From: a virus
IMG/VR virus record: IMGVR_UViG_3300022074_000273
Coordinates: 1-28,961 of that record
Direction: 5' to 3' (one strand)
DNA length: 28,961 nucleotides
The notes beneath the pieces were generated by a model, which did not search any database, was not told the DNA's origin, and saw only the letters and a list, made by a program, of their open reading frames with translations. The position numbers and the translations under genes are program-made. Shown in pieces: positions 1 through 8,122 of the stretch; the stretch's first letter is position 1, and every line of letters starts with the position of its first letter.

Positions 1-2
1 AT

Positions 3-272
3 TTTATTAGAAATGAGGGAATAATATACGATAAACTTGGAAACAATTTAATTCCAGAGTTCACAAAAATATCTAAAATGAAAGAACACACATTTGTTGG
101 ATGTGTTGAACATATAGACGATTGGCTAGAAAAAGTGCAAGATCATTTGAAAATATTAATACCAAAGTGCAAACAAACAGAATACACAGAATCTAAAGAA
201 AATTACAGAAGAAGCGATCTAGAAAAACTTTTGAAAGATGACATAGAATTATTTGAAAAACATTTACCATGA
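3..272 (+). CDS. Sulfotransferase-like protein, C-terminal part (partial at left edge)
   Basis: The reading frame is open from the first bases of the window through position 272, so the gene starts upstream; the ATG at 78 is probably internal. About 90 residues are visible. The stretch FVGCVEHIDDWLEKV, followed about 25 residues later by YRRSDLEKLLKDDIELFEKHL, resembles the end of Sulfotransfer_2-type enzymes, which move a sulfate from PAPS to a sugar or other acceptor; there a 'vGrvE.leedf' strand-helix and a terminal 'D.elfe' helix are usual. The PAPS-binding loops would lie outside the window, so activity cannot be judged. Its stop overlaps the terminase start (ATGA), which indicates translational coupling. 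Phage sulfotransferases could modify host surface sugars or virion glycans; that role is inference. Family assignment is moderate to low confidence. Confidence 0.5.
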   Translation, partial: FIRNEGIIYDKLGNNLIPEFTKISKMKEHTFVGCVEHIDDWLEKVQDHLKILIPKCKQTEYTESKENYRRSDLEKLLKDDIELFEKHLP

Positions 273-2122
273 GCTGGGACAAGGGCAATCAAAAAGAAAT
301 TAAAAAGGAAAATATTAATAAACAAATATTGGAACTTGAAGGAGATCTTGAAGATAACAAGGCCAAATATTGGTTGTATCAATTTTTAAAAGAAAATATA
401 ACATTTACCACAGAACTACTCACTGGTATAGAATTATTTCCCTTTCAACACATGGCAGTTAAGGCTATGATGGAGAATGATTACTTTTTAGGTGTATGGT
501 CCCGTGGTATGTCAAAATCCTTTTCTACGGGCATTTTTGCGCTATTAGACGCTATGCTGAACCAAGGGGTGCATATAGGAATTATATCAAAATCATTTCG
601 TCAGTCTAAAATGATATTTCGCAAGATAGAGGATATAGCACAAGACAATAAGGCAGAACTATTTCAACAATGTATCGGCAAGGTAACGAAGTCAAATGAT
701 GAATGGTCTATGGTAATCGGTAAAAGTAGAATTACAGCGTTGCCTTTGGGCGATGGTGAAAAACTGCGTGGTTTTCGTTTCCAAAGAATTATTGTTGACG
801 AGTTGTTGCTGATGCCGGAAAAAATTTATAATGAGGTTATTATGCCATTCTTGGCTGTTGTTGAAAATCCCACAGAGCGTCAAAAAATTAAAGATGCAGA
901 GGATGAGATGATAAAAGCTGGCAAAATGACAGAAGAAGAAAGAAAAGAATGGCCAAGTAATAAAATGATAGGCCTTTCATCTGCGTCTTATAAGTTTGAG
1001 TATTTGTATAAATTATATCAAGCGTATGAAAACATGATCTTTAATCCAGGCGCCAAAAATCAAGGTCGAAGATGTATTATGCAGTTTTCTTACGATGCAG
1101 CGCCTAAAGCGCTATATGATGAAAATTTAATTACTCAAGCTAAAGGGTCTATGAGTCAATCACAGATTGATCGAGAGTTTAATGCGATATTTACTGATGA
1201 TAGCGCTGGCTACTTCAAAATTAGCAAGATGTCAGATTGTACGATAGTTGACGGGGAATCGCCTTGTGTAGAGGTAGCTGGTGAACCAGGAGCCGAATAT
1301 ATATTAGCGTTTGACCCCTCTTGGTCAGAATCCGAAACATCTGATGATTTTGCCATACAGGTTATCAAACTACTACCAGAACAGAAAAAAGGGGTAGTAG
1401 TTCACAGTTATGCGTTACCTGGAACCAATCTTAAAAAACACATCACATATTTTAAATATATATTAGATTACTTTAATGTTGTTATGATTGTGGGAGACTA
1501 TAATGGAGGTGTTCAATTCTTAAATTCTTGCAATGAAAGTGACATTTTTAAAAAAGACAAACTTGAAATAAACTGTTTTGAAGCGGATTTCATTAATCCT
1601 CAAAATTATTCTGCAGATTTAAAACAAGCAAGAAATCAATACAATATTAGCAGTAAAACGATATGTAACCTACGGAAACCCACTTCTCAATGGATTAGAA
1701 CTGCAAATGAAATGTTGCAAACATCATTTGATAGAAAAAAATTATATTTTGCAGCTTCTGCCATGGACGATAATTATTCAACGCAAAAATCTAAAAAAAT
1801 TCCAATAAAGGATTTAAAGTTCTCAAAATACGAAGATGAAAAGAATATAGGGGCAAAAATGATTGAATTTATTGAGCACCAGAAAGACATGTTGGATTTA
1901 ACAAAGTCAGAATGCGCCCTTGTACAAGTCACTACATCTGCTGGTGGAACACAGAATTTTGATTTACCGCCAAACTTAAAGAGGCAAAAAGGCGCAGATA
2001 GACCAAGAAAGGATTCTTATTCTGCTTTAGTGTTAGGAAACTGGGGAATGGACATATATTATGACATGATGGACGTACCACAAGAACAAAATCATGGATT
2101 TACTCCAATCTTTCTTAATTAA
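269..2122 (+). CDS. terL: Terminase large subunit (DNA-packaging ATPase/nuclease)
   Basis: This is the motor that pumps genome DNA into the prohead through the portal and cuts the concatemer. The N-terminal ATPase shows a Walker A-like loop SRGMSKS at residues 78-84 and a Walker B strand IIVDE at 174-178, with the catalytic Glu at 178. The C-terminal RNase H-fold nuclease shows three acidic positions expected for metal binding: D349 in ILAFDPSW, D410 in MIVGDYNGG, and D582 in RPRKDSYSA. At 617 residues it is of normal full length. The ATG overlaps the upstream stop by four bases. No small terminase subunit is visible; it may lie left of the window. Identification rests on the ordered motifs and on the portal gene immediately downstream. 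Confidence 0.95.
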   Translation: MSWDKGNQKEIKKENINKQILELEGDLEDNKAKYWLYQFLKENITFTTELLTGIELFPFQHMAVKAMMENDYFLGVWSRGMSKSFSTGIFALLDAMLNQGVHIGIISKSFRQSKMIFRKIEDIAQDNKAELFQQCIGKVTKSNDEWSMVIGKSRITALPLGDGEKLRGFRFQRIIVDELLLMPEKIYNEVIMPFLAVVENPTERQKIKDAEDEMIKAGKMTEEERKEWPSNKMIGLSSASYKFEYLYKLYQAYENMIFNPGAKNQGRRCIMQFSYDAAPKALYDENLITQAKGSMSQSQIDREFNAIFTDDSAGYFKISKMSDCTIVDGESPCVEVAGEPGAEYILAFDPSWSESETSDDFAIQVIKLLPEQKKGVVVHSYALPGTNLKKHITYFKYILDYFNVVMIVGDYNGGVQFLNSCNESDIFKKDKLEINCFEADFINPQNYSADLKQARNQYNISSKTICNLRKPTSQWIRTANEMLQTSFDRKKLYFAASAMDDNYSTQKSKKIPIKDLKFSKYEDEKNIGAKMIEFIEHQKDMLDLTKSECALVQVTTSAGGTQNFDLPPNLKRQKGADRPRKDSYSALVLGNWGMDIYYDMMDVPQEQNHGFTPIFLN

Positions 2123-2129
2123 AGTTTAG

Positions 2130-2170
2130 AAAGTTACTTTAACTTTGTGTAAAGAACTTTATAATAAATA
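2130..2170 (+). promoter_or_regulatory. Candidate phage promoter before the portal gene, with adjoining inverted repeat
   Basis: The 53-base gap before the portal gene holds a perfect 7-bp inverted repeat (AAAGTTA-CTT-TAACTTT, 2130-2146). It is followed by the box TGTGTAAA (2146-2153), a 5-base spacer, and TTATAATA (2159-2166). The same two boxes at the same spacing occur upstream of the gene at 8123. The -10-like box ends only nine bases before the ATG, so transcription from it would give a nearly leaderless mRNA. Promoter function is inferred from the duplication and position. Confidence 0.5.
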
Positions 2171-2175
2171 AGCCT

Positions 2176-4152
2176 ATGCCTAGAAAATATGTAAAAAAAT
2201 CAGATTATTGGAATAAAATTTCTAAAAAATCAATCGCAAGCGATCAATCGTTTGCAAGTTTTCACGAGGGTGCGACCTCAGAACCAATGACTGCTGGCGA
2301 ATCTTATCACGTATCAGAAGCGTCTTATCAAAGAGGAGGATCGACCGCCGGAAATTCAATTGGCACTTCTTCGGTTAGAGTTAATAGAGCAGCTTTGTCA
2401 AAACCTATTAACAATTATAGTCAAATAAGAGGTGGTCTTTTACCGTACGAACTTTCAACAGATGGCATTAATGTAAAAGATGCAATTGAGTTATGTCAAA
2501 AAGCTTATGCAAATGTACCTATATTTAGAAATACTGTAGATATGATGTCTGAATTTGCAAACACAGAAGTTTATTTAGATGGCGGCAACGCAAATTCTAG
2601 AGAGTTTTTTGAAAAACTTTTTGACAGAATGAAACTGTGGGATTTAAAAGATCAGTATTTTAGAGAATATTACAGAAGTGGTAACATATTTTTATATAGA
2701 ATTGATGGCAAGTTTACTTTAGAAAATTATAAAAAGTTTGCAAAGAACATAGCGGAAAAACCTGCTGAAAATAAATTTCCTTTAAAGTATATTGTATTAA
2801 ACCCATTTGAGATTGTAGCAAAACGTAGTACTGTTTTTAGCACCGAAGATGGAGCTTATGCAAAAATATTATCAGAATTCGATATGGAGCGATTAGCTAA
2901 TCCTAAAAATGATTATGATAAAGCTATATTTGATGCATTAGATCCAGAGGTTAAAAAACAAGTCAAAGAGGGAGCTTACTTTAAAGATGGTCTAAAAATT
3001 AACTTAAAAAATGATAGAATAGCTTATAGTTTTTACAAGAAGCAAGATTACGAACCTTTCGCAATACCTTTTGGTTATCCTGTTTTAGCAGACATAAACG
3101 CTAAATTAGAGATGAAAAAAATGGATCAAGCCATTATGAGAACAGTCGAAAATGTCATCTTGATGATTACAATGGGAACTGATCCAGATAAGGGAGGTAT
3201 AAATCACAACAATGTAAGAGCTATGCAATCTCTTTTTACAAACGAATCTGTAGGAAGAGTTTTGGTTGCAGATTATACTACCAAAGCAGACTTTATTATA
3301 CCAGATATCAATAAAGTTATTGGACCACAAAAGTATGAGGTTCTTAATAAAGACATTAAAGAAGGTTTGCAAAACATTATCTTAAATGATGACAAATATA
3401 ACGGAGCACAAATAAAAGCTAGAGTATTCTTAGATAGGCTTAAAGAAGCTAGAGAAGCTTTCATAAATGATTTCTTACAACCAGAAATAAGAAGAATAGC
3501 TAAGGATTTAGGTTTTAGGTCTTATCCAAAAGCTAAGTTTAAAGATATGGATCTTAGAGACGAGGTGCAATTAATGCGTGTAGCGACAAGATTAATGGAG
3601 CTGGGCATTCTAACGGCAGAGCAAGGTATGGATATCATTCAAACCGGCAGATTCCCTCTATCTAAAGAGTTAGATGAAGCTCAAAATAAATTTGTAGAAC
3701 AGCGTAAGAAAGGCCATTATAACCCGATTGTAGGTGGTATACCTATGATAGAAGACGAGAATGGAGAACCACAAGAAGAACAAAAAGTTCCCGGTGTACC
3801 AGGTAGACCATTAGGGGCAACTACAGCTAATCTTTCCAGAGAAAATATACAAGCTACAATCTATGAAGTTGAAGCTTTACACTCTCTAGCGAAGGAGGAA
3901 TTATTAAAGAAAACCAATAAGAAAAAGCTAAACAAAAAGCAAGAAGAGATGGTTGCAAAATTATGCGAGTCAGTCGTATGTGGAAGCGAAAAAGAAAATT
4001 GGACAAATGTTATGATTTCTTGTGTAAATGATTTTAATCACATAGAGAAACTGAGTGTCTTAAATGAAGTTTTTGATGTCTCGGATTCTCACAAATTAGA
4101 AATTTATCCATCAGCAATTTTATATCATTCAAAAAATCATGAAAGAAATTAA
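2176..4152 (+). CDS. Portal protein
   Basis: This would form the dodecameric ring at the unique capsid vertex through which DNA enters and leaves and to which the neck binds. At 658 residues it is at the long end for portal proteins. Supporting it are its place directly after the terminase, a basic and Ser/Thr-rich N-terminal extension, then an alpha/beta core (DAIELCQKAYANVPIFRNTVDMMSEF near 95-120, IDGKF and YIVLNPFEIV segments), and a long helical region near 310-480 with 'LNDDKYNGAQIKARVFLDRL' and 'REAFINDFLQPEIRRIA', which fits the portal stem and crown. The last ~110 residues (after GRPLGATTANLSR) form a separate Lys-rich, helical C-terminal extension. No Shine-Dalgarno sequence is visible. 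The gene overlaps the next by 14 bases. Assignment is by context and overall character. Confidence 0.85.
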   Translation: MPRKYVKKSDYWNKISKKSIASDQSFASFHEGATSEPMTAGESYHVSEASYQRGGSTAGNSIGTSSVRVNRAALSKPINNYSQIRGGLLPYELSTDGINVKDAIELCQKAYANVPIFRNTVDMMSEFANTEVYLDGGNANSREFFEKLFDRMKLWDLKDQYFREYYRSGNIFLYRIDGKFTLENYKKFAKNIAEKPAENKFPLKYIVLNPFEIVAKRSTVFSTEDGAYAKILSEFDMERLANPKNDYDKAIFDALDPEVKKQVKEGAYFKDGLKINLKNDRIAYSFYKKQDYEPFAIPFGYPVLADINAKLEMKKMDQAIMRTVENVILMITMGTDPDKGGINHNNVRAMQSLFTNESVGRVLVADYTTKADFIIPDINKVIGPQKYEVLNKDIKEGLQNIILNDDKYNGAQIKARVFLDRLKEAREAFINDFLQPEIRRIAKDLGFRSYPKAKFKDMDLRDEVQLMRVATRLMELGILTAEQGMDIIQTGRFPLSKELDEAQNKFVEQRKKGHYNPIVGGIPMIEDENGEPQEEQKVPGVPGRPLGATTANLSRENIQATIYEVEALHSLAKEELLKKTNKKKLNKKQEEMVAKLCESVVCGSEKENWTNVMISCVNDFNHIEKLSVLNEVFDVSDSHKLEIYPSAILYHSKNHERN

Positions 4153-4711
4153 AAATCCAATCATCGCCAAAATTGACAAATCAAATGGCGACTATGAAGT
4201 AGTGATCGCTAAAAAGTACAGCGATACACAAGAGCCAGTGTACAAAAAATTTATGGGCATGTGTGCTCAAATGGACGCGTACGCTGTTGACACTAAAGAC
4301 ATGAACGACGACGAAACCGTCAAAGCTTGCGGTAGTTTATTCGACCAATCAATGGGAGCAGCCATCGAAAAAGTAGAAGCTAACTTATTCAAAATGAGTG
4401 AGTCTGGACTATTTGATCAAATGAATGCAGATGATCCAAGTGCAAAAGCTGACGATCCAAGTGCTAAAGCAGACGACCCTAGTGCAAAAGCAGGTTTGTT
4501 TGAACAAATGGACGCTAAAACTAAAGCAAGTCTATTCAATCAAATGAGCGCAGGCTTAAGCAAAAAGCAAAAGCAAAATTTACCACCAGAACTACAAAGA
4601 GCTATTTTAAAGAAAGCTAAAGCTGAAAAAAAAGTTTCCGCAAGTCTATTTAATCAAATGGATGCCATTTTGAAGGAAAAAGCTAGTTTGTTCAATCAAA
4701 TGGATTCTTAG
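4139..4711 (+). CDS. LFxQM-repeat head protein, probable scaffold or internal protein
   Basis: I do not recognise a family. The 190-residue protein is hydrophilic and repetitive. The short motif LF-x-QM occurs five times (residues 91-95, 120-124, 132-136, 170-174, 184-188), usually followed by D/N/S-A. Degenerate copies lie near 67-72 and 83-86. A heptad ADDPSAK is repeated three times at 97-117. Spaced copies of one short hydrophobic motif in a disordered or helical chain suggest a multivalent partner for capsid, portal or protease. Its place between portal and protease fits a scaffold or core protein. It starts inside the end of the portal gene. It is in the same frame as the protease gene, from which it is parted by one TAG and one AAA codon. 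Function is inference. Confidence 0.7.
   Translation: MKEIKNPIIAKIDKSNGDYEVVIAKKYSDTQEPVYKKFMGMCAQMDAYAVDTKDMNDDETVKACGSLFDQSMGAAIEKVEANLFKMSESGLFDQMNADDPSAKADDPSAKADDPSAKAGLFEQMDAKTKASLFNQMSAGLSKKQKQNLPPELQRAILKKAKAEKKVSASLFNQMDAILKEKASLFNQMDS
4427..4489 (+). repeat. Three 21-bp tandem repeats encoding ADDPSAK x3
   Basis: Three adjacent 21-base units encode the identical heptapeptide ADDPSAK. They differ at third codon positions (for example GATGATCCA, GACGATCCA, GACGACCCT). Peptide identity despite silent changes implies selection to keep the repeat after duplication. It lies between the second and third clear groups of LFxQM motifs, where it could act as an acidic, Pro-containing linker. 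Confidence 0.9.
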
Positions 4712-4714
4712 AAA

Positions 4715-6226
4715 TTGGCTAAATATAAATATAGTACAAACTTTGACTTTGAGATTAAAGCCTGTGATAACATAGGCGGTATCTCTTTGTCTAAGGCTAA
4801 CATTCAAAATCTGAGACCTTTAATACCTACTGAAGTCGATTTAGATAAAAATATCGATTTAATGGGTGTAGCTTTCAATGCCGCAGTTGTCAATGAGTTC
4901 AACAATAATGGTGATGGAATAAGCACAAAGACAGCAATAGAATCTGTTCAGCAGTTTATTCATAAACCAACTAACATTGAGCACAACAAAAAGAAAATTG
5001 TAGGGCATATAGTAAATGCTGGTTTTAGTAGTTATGATGACAGTACTATATTAACTAATGTTGATCCAGACGAAAAAGAACCCTTTAACATAGCTTTGGG
5101 AGCAGTTGTTTATAAAACAATTGATAGAGATTTCTTCGATACACTAGAAAGAAGCACAGATCCGAAAAGCAAAATCCATAACACAGTTTCTGCAAGTTGG
5201 GAGATTGGATTTAGTGATTACTGCATAGCTGTTGGAAGTAAAAACTTAAAAGAAGCTGAGATTATAACAGATCCCGAAAAAATCGAAAGTATGAAAGGGA
5301 TGCTGAAAGGATTCGGCGGTAAAGGGAAAACCAAAGATGGAACTCCTATATATCGTTTGATCGTCGGTGAGATATACCCTCTAGGCATAGGCTTTACAAT
5401 GAAGCCTGCTGCTAACGTTAAGGGTGTCATTAGTGGCGACGAAGAACCCCAAATGGAAGTTAAGGAAGAATCAGATGCATCAACACTAGAAAAAGTAGTT
5501 AGCAAAATTTCACAAAATTTAAAAAATACTGTAAACAATAACAATATTATGGACCTAGAAAACCTATTAACAGAACTCAAGAGCGATCTTCAAGAGAAGA
5601 AATTTTCTCAAGAAGCAATTGCAGGCATGACATCAACATTTGCTGATGCCATTAAAACCAAAGATGAAGAGTACAAAGCTTCTCTTGAGGCTGCAGAAAA
5701 TGAGAAGACGGAAATCGCACAAGCGAATGAAGAGCTCAAGGCTTCTGTAGAATCAATCAAAGAGGAGTTAGCTAGTGCTCAAGAGCGCATCGGAGAGTTT
5801 GAAAAAGTACAAGCAGCTGAATTAGCTGTTGCGTCTTTCAACTCCCGCATGGAAGAAATTGATTCTATTTACGATTTGGATGAAAGCGACGCTTCATTTA
5901 TCGCACAAAAAATTCAAGGACTTGATCAAACAGAAGAAGCTTTTGCTTCTCTAAAATCAGAACTTGAAGTATTTTGGGCAGTTAAAAATAAAGAAAACAA
6001 AGCTAAATTCGAAGCGGAAGTTAGAGCTAAAGTTGAAGAAGAAGTTGCTAAACGTTTAGCAACAGCTTCAGAGATTGAAGAAACAACTGACGTCGAAGCA
6101 GCTTTACAAGAGGCAGAACAAACCACTTCGGAAATTCCAAATAACAACGAGGCGCAAGCTTCAGAAAGCAAATCTCTTCGTGATCGATTTGCAGCAGCTT
6201 TTAGCCGCGAAAACATTTTATCATAA
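4715..6226 (+). CDS. Prohead protease fused to scaffold domain
   Basis: This is the head-maturation protease with a C-terminal scaffold. Residues ~1-235 form the protease: MGVAFNAAVVNEFN, then NIEHNKKKIVGHIV (H90 or H98 as the likely catalytic His), then NTVSASWEIGF at 156-166 with Ser 159 or 161 as the likely nucleophile, a pattern typical of herpesvirus-protease-fold prohead proteases. Residues ~250-460 are charged, helical and coiled-coil-like (KTKDEEYKASLEAAENEKTE), as in scaffolds. The final helix (SLRDRFAAAFSRENILS) may bind capsid. The start is a TTG three bases after the previous stop with no Shine-Dalgarno, so translation is probably coupled to the upstream gene. An in-frame ATG at 5549 (residue 279) could give a separate 225-residue scaffold, as with lambda Nu3 inside C. 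Confidence 0.85.
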   Translation: MAKYKYSTNFDFEIKACDNIGGISLSKANIQNLRPLIPTEVDLDKNIDLMGVAFNAAVVNEFNNNGDGISTKTAIESVQQFIHKPTNIEHNKKKIVGHIVNAGFSSYDDSTILTNVDPDEKEPFNIALGAVVYKTIDRDFFDTLERSTDPKSKIHNTVSASWEIGFSDYCIAVGSKNLKEAEIITDPEKIESMKGMLKGFGGKGKTKDGTPIYRLIVGEIYPLGIGFTMKPAANVKGVISGDEEPQMEVKEESDASTLEKVVSKISQNLKNTVNNNNIMDLENLLTELKSDLQEKKFSQEAIAGMTSTFADAIKTKDEEYKASLEAAENEKTEIAQANEELKASVESIKEELASAQERIGEFEKVQAAELAVASFNSRMEEIDSIYDLDESDASFIAQKIQGLDQTEEAFASLKSELEVFWAVKNKENKAKFEAEVRAKVEEEVAKRLATASEIEETTDVEAALQEAEQTTSEIPNNNEAQASESKSLRDRFAAAFSRENILS

Positions 6227-6246
6227 CAATTTAACTATTAAAAATC

Positions 6247-6900
6247 ATGGGATTAAGATTATTACCATTCAGACAATATAGTGAGCATGATGTTATTAAC
6301 ATCTTCTCACTTAATACAGGTCTTGCACTCACCAGCTCAGCTGATGATGGCAACGGCTCTAACGGGGTATTTGTCAAAATCGAGACAGGTGACTTTAACA
6401 AGGATACTATCGTTTATAACGAAAGTAGCTACCTTGGTAAAACAGATTACCCGCACGTTTTTGGAGACATGTATCCTCAAAACCCATTAACTCTTACTAC
6501 AGCAGGATCTGGTGATCTACCTTTAGGTATCACTTTGAATCAAACTGCTAAGGAAGACGAAAATGGTGAGAAACTAATTTATAACGCGACAAAGAAAGAA
6601 GAGTTACAAGCTGTACTTCCTGGTCAAAGTGTTCCTGTTGCAACAAAGGGTATTTTCACTCTTTCTGCTAACGCTTTTGACTTAAACGGAGCAACACTTT
6701 TAACAACTGCTTATTCTGTTGGAGACAGAATCACAATGTCAACTGGAAACGCTGGTAAAATTACTGGTGTAGCTGCAGCTTCATCTGCTTCATATACAGG
6801 CACATTTGGTTCTATTATCGGTACAGGTATACGTACATCTAACGCAGGAATTACAGATCAATTCGATGGTAACTTCTTGGTTATTAAACTTGACGCATAA
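6247..6900 (+). CDS. Probable capsid decoration/stabilisation protein
   Basis: The 217-residue protein sits between the protease-scaffold and the major capsid gene, the usual place of decoration or cement proteins. It is rich in Thr, Ser, Gly and Ala with many short beta-prone stretches (GVFVKIETGDF, PVATKGIFTLS, SVGDRITMSTGNAGKITGV, GNFLVIKLDA) and has no signal peptide or membrane segment, consistent with a beta-rich capsid surface protein. The N-terminal MGLRLLPFRQYSEHDVINIFSLN looks like a peptide extension that could clamp neighbouring capsomers. I do not identify a named family. Function rests on gene order and composition. Confidence 0.6.
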   Translation: MGLRLLPFRQYSEHDVINIFSLNTGLALTSSADDGNGSNGVFVKIETGDFNKDTIVYNESSYLGKTDYPHVFGDMYPQNPLTLTTAGSGDLPLGITLNQTAKEDENGEKLIYNATKKEELQAVLPGQSVPVATKGIFTLSANAFDLNGATLLTTAYSVGDRITMSTGNAGKITGVAAASSASYTGTFGSIIGTGIRTSNAGITDQFDGNFLVIKLDA

Positions 6901-6901
6901 T

Positions 6902-6908
6902 AAGGAGA
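6902..6908 (+). promoter_or_regulatory. Strong Shine-Dalgarno of the major capsid gene
   Basis: AAGGAGA lies ten bases before the capsid ATG. Most other genes here have no recognisable ribosome-binding site, so this clear one fits the high expression needed for the most abundant virion protein and fixes the start at 6919. Confidence 0.75.
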
Positions 6909-6918
6909 AAATAATAAT

Positions 6919-8034
6919 ATGAAAATTACTTTAAAAAACACTCCAGAACAAATTGAGCTTATTAAAGCTATGGCTTCTCGCAACCGCAATGTTGCATTCG
7001 AAGCTCAAACAGCTTTAGCTGAGTTCATCGGACCAGTTCTTGCTGAGGTTATTAACCAAGCACCTGCTTTGTCTAACCTTTTCACTACACTTCAGTACAA
7101 TGCTGACGACAACCCTTCGATTCCTTTGGATCTATACTTCGACATCTCTGATGAAGATTATGTACAGGTCTTTTCACAAAGTCGTGCGGGTGGTTTGCCA
7201 ACATCAGAAGTTCTTCCTACAGCTTCCGAGTTAAAGGTTGCTACATATTCACTTGATACAGCAGTTAGCTTCGACAGACGCTATGCAGCTAAATCACGTA
7301 TGGATGTTGTTGCAAAAACAATGACTCGCGCTGCTCAAGAAATTTTGATTAAGCAAAACACAATTTCAGCAAACATCCTATTAAAAGCTGTTGCTGGTGC
7401 AACCACAAATGGCCAAAGCCACGTGATTACATCATCAGCTGCTGGACGCTTTGTACTTAACGATTTCAATAAACTCTTAACTTTATCTAAAAGAATCCTA
7501 ACATCATTCGTTGGTGGTACACCGGATCAAACAAGAGGTAAGGGTCTTACAGATCTTATTGTATCCCCAGAAGTTGTTCAAGAGTTACGTGCTATTGCAT
7601 ATAACCCAATCAACACATCTCCATCACCTCAAACTAGTGCTATTATAGATTCAGTTGCAACTCCAAATGACATTGCTATGCAAGCATACAATGCAGCTGG
7701 TGCTCCAGAATTCTATGGTGTTAACATTATCGAGTTGAACGAATTTGGTAAAGGCCAAAAGTTCAATAAGATTTTTGCCGCACAAGGTGTTTCAAACTTC
7801 GCTGATAACGATGACGAGTTTGTACTCGGTATTGACCGCACACGTGAGTCATTACTACGCCCTGTAGCAACTGATGCTGAGAACGGTGCAGAGTTTAATC
7901 TTGTTGCTGACGATCAATATAGCATTCGCCAGAACAAAATTGGATACTTTGGATCTCTTGAAGAAGGACGTGTCGTTGTGGACAATCGCGCACTTACTGC
8001 GATGCACATCGAAGACGGAGCTCCTCAAGTTTAA
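6919..8034 (+). CDS. Major capsid protein (HK97-like fold)
   Basis: This is the shell-forming protein. The 371-residue size, the place after protease/scaffold and decoration genes, the strong ribosome-binding site and the terminator behind the gene all fit. Sequence character also fits: an N-terminal helix followed by APALSNLFTTLQYNADDNPSIPLDLYFDI, an extended-loop-like Gly/Ser/Thr region with TYSLDTAVSFDRRYAAKSR, then a long helix-rich core, DLIVSPEVVQELRAIAYNP and the C-terminal EFVLGIDRTRESLLRPV strands, as in many HK97-fold capsid proteins from environmental phages. No long N-terminal delta domain is evident, which agrees with a separate scaffold in the protease gene. The exact fold assignment is from context and pattern, not from a comparison. 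Confidence 0.9.
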   Translation: MKITLKNTPEQIELIKAMASRNRNVAFEAQTALAEFIGPVLAEVINQAPALSNLFTTLQYNADDNPSIPLDLYFDISDEDYVQVFSQSRAGGLPTSEVLPTASELKVATYSLDTAVSFDRRYAAKSRMDVVAKTMTRAAQEILIKQNTISANILLKAVAGATTNGQSHVITSSAAGRFVLNDFNKLLTLSKRILTSFVGGTPDQTRGKGLTDLIVSPEVVQELRAIAYNPINTSPSPQTSAIIDSVATPNDIAMQAYNAAGAPEFYGVNIIELNEFGKGQKFNKIFAAQGVSNFADNDDEFVLGIDRTRESLLRPVATDAENGAEFNLVADDQYSIRQNKIGYFGSLEEGRVVVDNRALTAMHIEDGAPQV

Positions 8035-8056
8035 TCTGAGAATCACTCTTTACATC

Positions 8057-8084
8057 AAAGCCACTCTTCGGAGTGGCTTTTTTG
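8057..8084 (+). terminator. Rho-independent terminator after the capsid gene
   Basis: A perfect 10-bp stem AAAGCCACTC/GAGTGGCTTT closes a stable TTCG tetraloop and runs into six T residues. It lies 22 bases after the capsid stop and just before the candidate promoter for the next gene, so head-gene transcription probably stops or is attenuated here. Confidence 0.95.
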
Positions 8085-8093
8085 TTTGAAAAA

Positions 8094-8114
8094 TGTGTAA
8101 ATAGATTTATAATA
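8094..8114 (+). promoter_or_regulatory. Candidate phage promoter, second copy of the portal-type box
   Basis: TGTGTAAA (8094-8101), five bases, then TTATAATA (8107-8114) matches the boxes upstream of the portal gene at 18 of 21 positions with identical spacing. It lies between the terminator and the ATG at 8123, exactly where transcription must restart. The short distance (eight bases) from the -10-like box to the ATG would again give a nearly leaderless mRNA. Confidence 0.55.
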
Positions 8115-8122
8115 CAACTAAT

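Noticed and set aside
78-272. Complete 64-residue gene starting at the ATG at 78
   Set aside because: The frame is open to the left edge, and the upstream residues (FIRNEGIIYDKLGNNLIPEF) look coding and fit the same family.
2163-2170. T4/cyanophage-type late promoter AATAAATA before the portal gene
   Set aside because: It matches the NATAAATA consensus, but the otherwise equivalent site at 8094-8114 lacks it, and such strings are frequent in AT-rich DNA. The shared TGTGTAAA-N5-TTATAATA boxes explain both sites better.
5218-6216. Antisense reading frames opposite the protease-scaffold gene
   Set aside because: They are mirror images of the biased codon use in the scaffold coiled-coil, with no ribosome site or family likeness.
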